Origin: Phycisphaerales bacterium
GTDB lineage: Bacteria > Planctomycetota > Phycisphaerae > Phycisphaerales > UBA1924
Length of the DNA: 29,804 nucleotides
NCBI GenBank assembly: GCA_029212425.1
Contig: JARGNC010000007.1
Coordinates: 1 to 29,804, forward strand
Direction of reading: 5' to 3'
Each line of letters opens with the position of its first letter. The stretch's first letter is position 1. Made by a program: the position numbers and the translations under genes. Positions 7,514 through 14,163 of this stretch are shown piece by piece. The notes under the pieces were generated by a model. The model had not been told where the DNA came from. It ran no database searches and saw only the letters and a program-made list of their open reading frames with translations.

Positions 7514-8995
7514 TCAGGATTGCTTCATACGCTCAATTGTGGAGGTGCTGGAGAGCCCGTCGATCAGATCGAGGAGTTCGACGCGTCCGCCTTGCGAAAG
7601 CACAAAGTCCGCTCCGACAACGGTTTCGACGCTGTAGTCGCCGCCTTTGACAAGGATATCTGGATTGATCGATTCGATGAGTTTGATCGGGGTCTCATCA
7701 TTGAACAGCACGACCGCATCGACGCATTCCAGAGCTCCGAGCACTCTGGCGCGATTCTCTTGGTCGTTGACCGGACGGGTCGGGCCTTTGAGTCCTCGCA
7801 CGGAGTGGTCGTCGTTCATCGCGACGATGAGGACATCTCCCAAAGCCGCGGCTCGTTGCAGGAGCGAGATGTGTCCGGCGTGGATGACATCGAAGCAGCC
7901 GTTGGTAAAGACGACAGTCTTCCCGGTGTTCTTCGCGGCTTTGGTCATCACAACCGCTTCGTTGAGCGTGCGTGTTCTGCCGTTCGCTTGGGCGCTGAGC
8001 GAAAGCAGTTCATGGTGGATCTGCTCGATGGGGATCGGCGCGACTCCGAAGATTTCAACCTCGAGTCCCGCGGCGGCGTTGGCGAGTTTGACCGAATCGA
8101 CCCAGTCGAGTCCGTTTGCACGAGCTGCGGCGAGTCCAGCAAGCATCATGTCTCCCGCACCGGTGACATCGTACACGGCACGCGCCTGCGTAGGGATCGA
8201 TACCGCTTCATTCACATCGGAGCGGTCAAGGATCGCTCCGTGCTTATCGAGGGTCAGAACCACGGCGTCAAAGTCGAAACGGGTGAGCAAGTCGCGTGCG
8301 ATTGCTGCGTTGTTGATGTTGCCATCATCGTTCTGATCCAACTCGGTTGCGAGTTCGCCCTCGGTGCGGTTGGGCGTGATCGCGGTCGCGCCGGCGTACT
8401 TGCTGTAGTCCTTGATCGGCGCGGGATCGACATACACCGGTTTCCCGGCGGCTTTCGCACGCTTGATGATCGCTTGGCACAATGCTGGAGTGCATACGCC
8501 TTTGTTGTAATCTTCGATGCACACGAAGTCCGCATCAGCAAGACATGCATCGAGTTGCTTGAGGAGTAGGTCTTCGATGGTTTTTGCGATGGGTGCGGAA
8601 GACTCGAAATCGACACGGAACATCTTTTGTGCGTGACGACCTTGCGCCAGACCGATGAGGTTGCGTTTGACAGTGGTGGGGCGAGAAGGATCTTGGACGA
8701 TTGAACTTGAGCGGACACCCTGCTCGGTGAGTGCGTTGGTGAGAATGGACGCTTCTTGATCGTCGCCGACGACCCCGATTGCGGTGACATTGCCGTGCAT
8801 CGCGTGGAGGTCAAGACACAGGTTCGCGGCACCGCCCGGTTGGTTCTCTTGTTTGGTCACATGGAGGACGGGGACTGGCGCATCTGGGGAGAGGCGATTG
8901 GCATTGCCGTACAGTTGTTGATCGAGCATGAAGTCGCCGACAACGATTGCGTTGAACGGTTTCCAGTCGGCGAGGGTGGTGAGGAGTGCTTCCAT
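7514..8995 (-). CDS. hldE: Bifunctional heptose 7-phosphate kinase / heptose 1-phosphate adenylyltransferase
   Basis: HldE (RfaE) makes ADP-heptose for the LPS inner core in the cytoplasm: its kinase half phosphorylates D-glycero-beta-D-manno-heptose 7-phosphate at C1 and its second half adenylates the product after phosphate removal. The 493-residue protein carries both domains in the standard order. The PfkB/ribokinase domain (about 10-330) has PGGAANL (53-59), DPAPIKDY (190-197) and the GAGD anion hole with catalytic Asp (279-282). The nucleotidyltransferase domain (about 360-493) has TNGCFDVIHAGH with the HxGH motif (372-375) and the VKGGDY strand. The ATG at 8995 gives a normal N-terminus; an upstream TTG at 9040 would run into a terminator hairpin and is rejected. 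With lpxK it supports LPS synthesis. Confidence 0.96.
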   Translation of the reverse strand: MEALLTTLADWKPFNAIVVGDFMLDQQLYGNANRLSPDAPVPVLHVTKQENQPGGAANLCLDLHAMHGNVTAIGVVGDDQEASILTNALTEQGVRSSSIVQDPSRPTTVKRNLIGLAQGRHAQKMFRVDFESSAPIAKTIEDLLLKQLDACLADADFVCIEDYNKGVCTPALCQAIIKRAKAAGKPVYVDPAPIKDYSKYAGATAITPNRTEGELATELDQNDDGNINNAAIARDLLTRFDFDAVVLTLDKHGAILDRSDVNEAVSIPTQARAVYDVTGAGDMMLAGLAAARANGLDWVDSVKLANAAAGLEVEIFGVAPIPIEQIHHELLSLSAQANGRTRTLNEAVVMTKAAKNTGKTVVFTNGCFDVIHAGHISLLQRAAALGDVLIVAMNDDHSVRGLKGPTRPVNDQENRARVLGALECVDAVVLFNDETPIKLIESINPDILVKGGDYSVETVVGADFVLSQGGRVELLDLIDGLSSTSTIERMKQS

Positions 8996-8997
8996 AA

Positions 8998-9013
8998 GTA
9001 TCCATAAGGATAC
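8998..9013. promoter_or_regulatory. Inverted repeat just upstream of the hldE start
   Basis: GTATCC and GGATAC are perfectly complementary across the spacer ATAA and end 3 bases before the hldE ATG, where a Shine-Dalgarno sequence would lie. In the mRNA the hairpin could mask the start; as DNA it could be an operator. A direct repeat TCCATAAG occurs at 8991 and 9001. No clear alternative ribosome binding site is visible. Confidence 0.3.
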
Positions 9014-9025
9014 GCGCAAGGCATG

Positions 9026-9047
9026 AAAAAACCCGCTCAAGAGCGGG
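9026..9047 (-). terminator. Rho-independent terminator after the cysteine-rich lipoprotein gene
   Basis: On the minus strand CCCGCT and AGCGGG form a 6-bp GC-rich stem with loop CTTG, followed by six T residues. It lies 31 bases past the stop of the gene at 9079-9471 and separates that gene from hldE. Confidence 0.88.
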
Positions 9048-9078
9048 CATGTGAATCAGGAATCATGCTGTAGGCAGA

Positions 9079-9471
9079 TTATGCGGAGCATTTGGCACAC
9101 TTTGTGCCGTCCTTGCATCCTTGGCATGCCATTGCGTGTGCATCGGCTTTGCAGTCCGGGCATGCGGCTGCGTCCTTGGCGGCGCAGTCAGCACAGCAGT
9201 GCTTGCCGTCCTTGCAGTTTGGGCACGAGAATGTGGAGTTTGGATGAGCGCATGCTTGCTTCTCAGCACAGCATTGTTTGGTGCAGCCGTCTTTGCAGAC
9301 CTTGGCGTCTTTCCCTTCGCACTTTCCATCACAAGCGCCGTCGCATTGACCTTCGCATTGCGAGGTTGAGCATGCCATTGTGTCGCAGTCGCGTTGTTGT
9401 GTGCTTTCGCAACCGACCATGACGCATGAGAGAATTGCTGCGCCGAGCAATGCTTTAAGTCCGTTATTCAT
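9079..9471 (-). CDS. Very cysteine-rich small lipoprotein
   Basis: 130 residues. The N-terminus MNNGLKALLGAAILSCVMVGC is a lipoprotein signal peptide with Cys21 as the likely lipidated residue. The mature 110 residues contain 23 cysteines, mostly as separate Cys with Asp/Gly/Lys spacing in the first half (repeated DGxC and EGxC units) and as CxxC knuckles in the second half: CPNC, CADC, CPDC, CQGC, CAKC. This composition suggests metal binding or a heavily disulfide-bonded periplasmic protein, but I do not recognise a named family. The start at 9471 is set by GGAG 7 bases upstream; a longer frame reaching 9579 would overlap trmD and has no signal. It lies 73 bases after trmD on the same strand and has its own terminator. 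Confidence 0.82.
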   Translation of the reverse strand: MNNGLKALLGAAILSCVMVGCESTQQRDCDTMACSTSQCEGQCDGACDGKCEGKDAKVCKDGCTKQCCAEKQACAHPNSTFSCPNCKDGKHCCADCAAKDAAACPDCKADAHAMACQGCKDGTKCAKCSA

Positions 9472-9544
9472 CGAAAATCTCCAAAACCTTCTGAGTGAGT
9501 ATTGAGTTGTCCCAGCCCTCTTGAGCCTACATCGGCAGTTGGGA

Positions 9545-10360
9545 TTACAGATCATCGCATAGATTGGACTCGGAGTCAACCGATTCCGGATGATCTTGGG
9601 TGATTAGATCAGGTCTTCGAGCTTTGGTTCTTTGGAGTCGTTGATCCAAGCGCCAGCGTGCGACCGCGTTGTGATCTCCGCCGACGAGTACTTCGGGGAT
9701 TTCCATGCCTTCCCAGTTTCTTGGGCGTGTGTAGTGTGGGCAATCGAGGAGTTTCGATCCTGCAGGAATATCGAGTCCTTTCAATGCTCTGGGGTCGATT
9801 GTTGATCCATCTGGATTGGTGGTGTTCGCATTTGAAAATGAATCTTCGAGTGCGGAATCTTCATGTCCAAGCACGCCTGGGAGGGTTCTTGTGATGGCGT
9901 CGATGACGACCATTGCTGCGAGTTCACCTCCGGAGAGAATGTAGTCTCCGATCGAGATTTCGATTGGATCAAGTCGTTCGATGACACGCTCGTCGATCCC
10001 CTCGTAGTGGCCTGCGATCATGAGCAGGCGGGGTTTCGCGGCGAGTGTCTCGACCAGTTCTTGCGTGAGTGGCTGTCCCTGCGGGGTCATGTAGATCCGG
10101 GTTGCTGGTCTGGGATCGCTCGCTTCGACGGCGGTGACCGCATCCCAGACGGGCTGGCACATCATGACCATCCCTGGACCTCCGCCGTACGGGCGATCGT
10201 CGGTTTTGCGGTGTTTGTCGTCGGTGTAATCACGGATATTCGTTGCTGAGAGCTCAAGCAACCCCATTTTTTGAGCCCTGGCTGGGATTGAGACACCCAT
10301 CGCGCCGGGAGGGGTGTGGTCAAACATCTCGGGGAAGGTTGTCAGGACATCAATCCGCAT
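9545..10360 (-). CDS. trmD: tRNA (guanine-37 N1)-methyltransferase
   Basis: TrmD transfers a methyl group from S-adenosylmethionine to N1 of G37 beside the anticodon, preventing +1 frameshifting. The 271-residue protein is slightly longer than the usual 240-260 because of a C-terminal tail after KARRPDL. SPOUT knot motifs are clear: MRIDVLTTFPEMF at the N-terminus, DDRPYGGGPGMVM (54-66), AGHYEGIDERV (116-126) and IGDYILSGGE (137-146). No strong Shine-Dalgarno match precedes the ATG. Its usual partners rpsP and rplS are nearby but on the opposite strand, and rimM is absent from this window. Confidence 0.96.
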   Translation of the reverse strand: MRIDVLTTFPEMFDHTPPGAMGVSIPARAQKMGLLELSATNIRDYTDDKHRKTDDRPYGGGPGMVMMCQPVWDAVTAVEASDPRPATRIYMTPQGQPLTQELVETLAAKPRLLMIAGHYEGIDERVIERLDPIEISIGDYILSGGELAAMVVIDAITRTLPGVLGHEDSALEDSFSNANTTNPDGSTIDPRALKGLDIPAGSKLLDCPHYTRPRNWEGMEIPEVLVGGDHNAVARWRLDQRLQRTKARRPDLITQDHPESVDSESNLCDDL

Positions 10361-10379
10361 GGATGATGATAGTGGGGCT

Positions 10380-10421
10380 GGATCGAAGATAGCGGTAATA
10401 TTCGGCTTCCATATCCGATCC
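10380..10421. promoter_or_regulatory. Long inverted repeat between divergent trmD and rpsP
   Basis: GGATCG (10380-10385) pairs with CGATCC (10416-10421), and GATA with TATC further in, leaving an inner region of about 20 bases. It is about 20 bases upstream of the trmD start and 170 before rpsP, so it could be the trmD leader or an operator shared by both. A shorter symmetric site, CCAACGGTTGG, lies at 10482-10492, and a 5-bp hairpin (10554-10570) precedes the rpsP ribosome binding site. No promoter hexamers are convincing in this 228-base gap. Confidence 0.3.
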
Positions 10422-10588
10422 AGGAATGGACTTTGGGGGATATGAGGTCAACGATTCTTTTCCCAGCAGACGCAGACAGCACCAACGGTTGGCGCAGTCG
10501 AGGGATTAAACCGGTTCTGAGTGATCAGGATTTGGTACTGCTGGGATTGGACTCCCGTCGTCAGAACGGGCTTTGAAAGGATACCACT

Positions 10589-11161
10589 ATGGTTCGTCTC
10601 CGTATGCAGCGCTTTGGCCGCACTCACCGCCCGTTCTACCGCATCAACGCGATTGATCAGCAGACTCGTCGCAATGGTCGTGTTCTTGAGAACCTCGGTC
10701 ACTACGACCCGATGTCCAAGGATGAAGACAAGCAAATCGTGCTCAAGGTCGAAGAGATCAAAGCATGGCTCGCAAAGGGTGCTCAACCTTCCGATACGGT
10801 CCGTGACATGCTCGGCAAAGCTGACCTTCTTGAAGGTGATATGAAGGCGAAATGGCTTTCAGATCGTGAAACCAACATGAATCGTGGAGAGTGTAAAAAA
10901 GCACTCAAAGAAATCGAGGGCATCGTCGCATCGCTCGACAAGATGGCTGAAGATTCTGAAGCTGATCTGACTCCATTTGCAAACAGCGCGAAGAAAGCTC
11001 GCAATGTTGCGAAGGGTACCTTGTCGCTCGCGAAGGCAGATGTTGCTGCCAAGTGTCTCGCAGATGCGAAGGACGCGATGTCCAAAGCGGAAGCAGCGAA
11101 ACCAGCACCTGCTCCGGAACCGGAACCAGAAGCTGAAGCCGCTGAAGAATCTGCTGAGTAA
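10589..11161 (+). CDS. rpsP: 30S ribosomal protein S16 with long C-terminal extension
   Basis: S16 binds 16S rRNA early in small-subunit assembly. Residues 1 to about 85 match the family: MVRLRMQRFGRTHRPFYRIN, RRNGRVLENLGHYDP and VEEIKAWLAKGAQPSDTV. The protein is 190 residues, about twice the usual 80-90. The extra 100 residues are a Lys/Ala/Glu-rich, probably helical segment (about 95-168) and an acidic Pro/Glu/Ala tail (about 171-190). The start has AAAGGA 7 bases upstream. A strong terminator follows directly, so rpsP is monocistronic instead of leading an rpsP-rimM-trmD-rplS operon. Confidence 0.95.
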   Translation: MVRLRMQRFGRTHRPFYRINAIDQQTRRNGRVLENLGHYDPMSKDEDKQIVLKVEEIKAWLAKGAQPSDTVRDMLGKADLLEGDMKAKWLSDRETNMNRGECKKALKEIEGIVASLDKMAEDSEADLTPFANSAKKARNVAKGTLSLAKADVAAKCLADAKDAMSKAEAAKPAPAPEPEPEAEAAEESAE

Positions 11162-11193
11162 TCAGCTGTTGATTCAGAAGATATAGTACTTTC

Positions 11194-11220
11194 AAAAAGC
11201 CCGTTCAACGGGCTTTTTTT
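11194..11220 (+). terminator. Rho-independent terminator after rpsP
   Basis: AGCCCGT and ACGGGCT pair around a short loop, preceded by an A-run and followed by seven or more T residues, 33 bases past the rpsP stop. Confidence 0.93.
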
Positions 11221-11308
11221 ATTGCCTGCGCACCATCGGAGTTTCTGTTTGTGATACGCTGGAGACGATTTTGTGAACAACATTGAACCCCACACGGAGG
11301 TGGATGAC

Positions 11309-12490
11309 ATGATTCGGAATGGGATGCTTCTTTTGGCGATGGTCGCGGGTCTGGCTTTTGCAGAACCGATTACTTATCAAGGGCAGATGTTCTTCGCGGG
11401 TGAACCGGCTTCGGGATTGTTCGATCTTGAGTGCCGAGTGTTTGACTCTGCAATCGATGGATTACAGCTGGGTGAAACTGTTGTCGTTGAAGACCACCTG
11501 ATACCAGATGGGGCATTGAATGTCGTTCTTGATTTCGGCGATGTGTTTGATGCGGGTGATGCATATATCGAGTTCTCAATTCGTGCCGGAGAGAGCGAAG
11601 ATATGTACAACACGCTCTTCCCAAGGCAGCGAGTCACCGCGACACCGAAAGCGGTACACGCGTTGACGGCGGATGCGATTTCTGGAGTTGGTTGGCATCT
11701 GGGGACGAATCCGTTTGGGCAGAATGAAGTGCTCAAGTTTGGAGATGGGAATGATCGCGTGGTGATCAATCGGGACGCACCGATTTTGCCTTTTGAATAT
11801 CTGGGTGTGCATCTCGACAACATCCAGACAGGAGGGATTGTGATCTCCAACGAAGATCCGATGCGAAGCACGATTTTCGCGCATGTGACCGGAGGCGTGG
11901 TCGGTGCTTCACAGTCGTTCAACGGCGAGACTTCGAAATGGACACTGCAGATCAGTGGAGCGAACTCGATTACCGCTGGTTCTGGGGGGGTAGAAATCGC
12001 AACTGCTGTGACAGCTCCGTCCTATTCATTTACTGAACCCAAGCTGCAAGCGGAAACTGTTGCGGGGGATGTCTTTCACAGCGCGTTGGGGACACCGTTT
12101 CGCGCCTCTTTCTTTGGGGGCGGTGCGTATCTGAGCACGCCTGGCGATAATGCTCCGTTGGTCGCGCCGATTGCGTTGCCACATGGTGCGACCATTACCA
12201 AACTCACTGCACGATACGAGGACAATGCAGCTTCGGATCTTGCGGTATCCTTGAACAGCGCGCGATCAGATGGATCGATGGCAACAATCGCAGGGGTATC
12301 AACGATGGGGATCGCGCCAGTTGCGGGGATTCGTTCACTGGAAACAGTCGAGATTACCAAGGGGAGCGAAGTCGTGGATGCGTTTTCAACGGGGTATTAC
12401 CTGCGTGTGTTCAGTTCGTCTTGGCCTGGCGACAGCAGCATGCGGATCTGGTCGGTCACGGTGCAATACACCGTCGATGCGCCCAACTGA
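11309..12490 (+). CDS. Secreted protein of the planctomycete 'TYQGQ' type
   Basis: 393 residues. The N-terminus MIRNGMLLLAMVAGLAFA is a signal peptide; the mature protein opens with EPITYQGQMFFAGEPASG, then a beta-rich domain ending in LFPRQRVTATPKAVHALTAD (to about residue 127). I know this opening domain from many large planctomycete extracellular proteins; its function is not established. The rest, about 130-393, is beta-rich with no catalytic motif I can name, and its last 120 residues look like a separate beta-sandwich. GGAGG at 11296-11300, 8 bases before the ATG, fixes the start over an upstream in-frame GTG at 11273. It sits between rpsP and rplS, where operon partners would usually be. 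Confidence 0.75.
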   Translation: MIRNGMLLLAMVAGLAFAEPITYQGQMFFAGEPASGLFDLECRVFDSAIDGLQLGETVVVEDHLIPDGALNVVLDFGDVFDAGDAYIEFSIRAGESEDMYNTLFPRQRVTATPKAVHALTADAISGVGWHLGTNPFGQNEVLKFGDGNDRVVINRDAPILPFEYLGVHLDNIQTGGIVISNEDPMRSTIFAHVTGGVVGASQSFNGETSKWTLQISGANSITAGSGGVEIATAVTAPSYSFTEPKLQAETVAGDVFHSALGTPFRASFFGGGAYLSTPGDNAPLVAPIALPHGATITKLTARYEDNAASDLAVSLNSARSDGSMATIAGVSTMGIAPVAGIRSLETVEITKGSEVVDAFSTGYYLRVFSSSWPGDSSMRIWSVTVQYTVDAPN

Positions 12491-12512
12491 GCTGTCATGC
12501 GAGTGACTCTGG

Positions 12513-13559
12513 TTATCGCCAATCGATGACGATCTTTCCGAACTGTTCCGCGGCTTCGAGACGTTCGTATGCTTGCCGGCATTCGTCAGGTTTAAACACC
12601 TTGTCAATGACAGGTCCGATTGCGCCTCGATTGAAGAGCGAAGCGACTTCTTTGAACTCGTTGTTGGACCCCATGGTTGAGCCGAGGATTCGGAGTTGGT
12701 TCCAAAAGATTCGTGCGAGGTCGGTGGTTGCGTCGGGACCTGTGGTGCAACCCGGAGTGACATACGCGCCGCCTCGTGCGAGTGCTTTGATGCAGTTGAG
12801 GTGTGCTGCTTTCCCAACGGAGTCTACTGCCATGTCGACGCCTCGTTTGTTGGTCCATGCTCGGACATCGCGGGACCAGTCTTGTCCCTCGTCCAAAATC
12901 GCTTGATCGGCTCCGAGTTGGATCGCATTGTCGAGTTTCCATTGATGTCGTGAGGTGACGATGACTTTGCAACCGAAATGTTTCGCGATGGAAAGGGCTG
13001 AGGTCGCGACTCCGCCACCGATGCCTGTGATGAGGATGGATTGTCCTGGGCGCAGATCCGCTTTGGTGACCATCATGGAGTACGCGGTAAGCGCACAGAG
13101 TCCGAAGGCGGCGGCATGGACTGGGTCGGTGTCGTCGGTAATCGCTGCGAGGTTGTCTGCGGGGCACGAGAACATCTCAGCATGGGCGCCGTAATGGTGC
13201 TCTCCGATCAGTTCATAGTTCGGGCACATCGTCGATGCGGGTGGATCATCTGGGCTCACTCGATCAGGGACATTGATCGCGGCGTTGTAGATCACGCGTT
13301 TGCCAATCCAAGATTCATCGACCCCTTCTCCGACGCTGATGACTTCGCCGCAGCCGTCACATCCGGAGACTCTTGGGTAATCGAGTTTGAGTCCTGGGAC
13401 ACCCTTTCCGACCCAAAGGTCCATATGATTGAACGCGGAGCAAAGGGTCTTGACGATGACCTGCCCCTTTCCAGGCTTAGCCGGATCTGGCCAATCGGAG
13501 TTGAGGGAGATGTTCGGGGCGACGGGGTTGGCTTGTTTTTGGACGACGATGGCTCTCAT
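12513..13559 (-). CDS. MDR-superfamily alcohol dehydrogenase / quinone oxidoreductase
   Basis: 348 residues of the medium-chain dehydrogenase/reductase superfamily, NAD(P)H-dependent. The GroES-like N-terminal domain includes LCSAFNHMDLWVGKG (39-53) and YPRVSGCDGCGEVISVG (61-77). The Rossmann domain has GIGGGVATSALSIAKHFG (179-196). The zinc-site residues are atypical: Cys40 is present, but the usual GHE of zinc ADHs reads GCD, as in quinone-oxidoreductase-like members, so zinc dependence is uncertain. Substrate unknown. The ATG at 13559 is chosen because the family begins MRAIVV; a TTG six codons upstream is possible. It is convergent with the secreted protein gene (22-base gap) and divergent from rplS. 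Confidence 0.87.
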   Translation of the reverse strand: MRAIVVQKQANPVAPNISLNSDWPDPAKPGKGQVIVKTLCSAFNHMDLWVGKGVPGLKLDYPRVSGCDGCGEVISVGEGVDESWIGKRVIYNAAINVPDRVSPDDPPASTMCPNYELIGEHHYGAHAEMFSCPADNLAAITDDTDPVHAAAFGLCALTAYSMMVTKADLRPGQSILITGIGGGVATSALSIAKHFGCKVIVTSRHQWKLDNAIQLGADQAILDEGQDWSRDVRAWTNKRGVDMAVDSVGKAAHLNCIKALARGGAYVTPGCTTGPDATTDLARIFWNQLRILGSTMGSNNEFKEVASLFNRGAIGPVIDKVFKPDECRQAYERLEAAEQFGKIVIDWR

Positions 13560-13604
13560 GGTGGAGTTTAGGGTCAAAAAAACGCCTGTGAGGGTCTTTG
13601 AGAA

Positions 13605-13624
13605 GCGAGAATCACGATTCTTGC
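13605..13624 (+). promoter_or_regulatory. Hairpin in the rplS upstream region
   Basis: GCGAGAAT pairs with ATTCTTGC (one G-T wobble) around CACG, about 70 bases before the rplS start. It may be in the rplS leader or be an operator for the divergent MDR gene. Position is the only support. Confidence 0.22.
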
Positions 13625-13695
13625 TCGACTCTGGATCAAGACCCGCCTACCCTTGCCTCCCGCTTGCAAGTGCAGGCGCATCAGAGGATTGACTT

Positions 13696-14088
13696 ATGGA
13701 CACTCAGAAAATCATCGATTCCGTGAACGCTGAAGCACTCAAAACGGATATTCCACGCTTTGACATTGGCGACAGCATCAATGTCCATGTCCGGATCGTT
13801 GAAGGTCAAAAGGAACGCGTTCAGGTTTTCTCAGGCACCCTGATCTCCCGCAAGGGCAGCGGTATCAATGAGATGATCACTGTTCGTCGCATCGTAGGCG
13901 AAGTCGGTGTTGAGCGTACATGGCCTTTGAACTCACCGATGATCGCAAAGTTTGAGGTGACCCGTCGTGCAGATGCTCGTCGTGCGAAACTTTACTTCTT
14001 GCGTGACCGCGTTGGTAAGTCGCGTCGTCTTCGTGACCGCCGTCGCGGGATGAAGCATGTCGAAGGCATGCCGGTTGTCAACAAGTAA
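13696..14088 (+). CDS. rplS: 50S ribosomal protein L19
   Basis: L19 sits at the subunit interface of the 50S subunit. The 130-residue protein is slightly longer than the usual 115. Family segments are clear: PRFDIGDSINVHVRIVEGQK, VFSGTLISRKGSGINEMITV, GVGVERTWPLNSPMI with one substitution (GEVGVERTWPL) and RRAKLYFLRDRVGKSRRL. The start has GAGG 8 bases upstream. Codon use is strongly biased, as expected for a ribosomal gene. The last five codons including the stop are duplicated immediately downstream (14089-14103). It is separated from rpsP by 2.5 kb and two unrelated genes. Confidence 0.96.
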   Translation: MDTQKIIDSVNAEALKTDIPRFDIGDSINVHVRIVEGQKERVQVFSGTLISRKGSGINEMITVRRIVGEVGVERTWPLNSPMIAKFEVTRRADARRAKLYFLRDRVGKSRRLRDRRRGMKHVEGMPVVNK

Positions 14089-14103
14089 GTTGTCAACAAG
14101 TAA
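14074..14103 (+). repeat. Perfect 15-bp tandem duplication spanning the rplS stop codon
   Basis: GTTGTCAACAAGTAA occurs twice head to tail at 14074-14088 and 14089-14103. The first copy encodes the last four residues of L19 (VVNK) and its stop; the second is in the same frame and would encode VVNK-stop again if the first stop were read through. The absence of any difference suggests a recent slippage or duplication event. Confidence 0.95.
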
Positions 14104-14134
14104 GCCGCAGCATTGCGGATGATTGAGCTCTCAA

Positions 14135-14161
14135 ACACCTGTCCATGACGGGTGTTTTTTT
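14135..14161 (+). terminator. Rho-independent terminator after rplS
   Basis: ACACCTGTC pairs with GACGGGTGT (one T-G wobble) around the loop CAT, followed by seven T residues. It ends 3 bases before the stop of the convergent minus-strand nitrilase gene and may slow transcription from that side as well. Confidence 0.9.
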
Positions 14162-14163
14162 GT

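Noticed and set aside
7229..8569. 446-codon open frame on the plus strand
   Set aside because: It is antisense to the start of the ASCH gene and most of hldE, both of which have clear family motifs. The translation has no recognisable domain and arises from the codon bias of the real genes.
9032..9040. TTG at 9040 as the start of hldE
   Set aside because: It lies in the hairpin of the preceding gene's terminator and would add 15 residues not seen at the start of this family.
9472..9579. Upstream extension of the cysteine-rich lipoprotein
   Set aside because: It would overlap the end of trmD and place 36 charged residues before a good lipoprotein signal peptide that has its own ribosome binding site.
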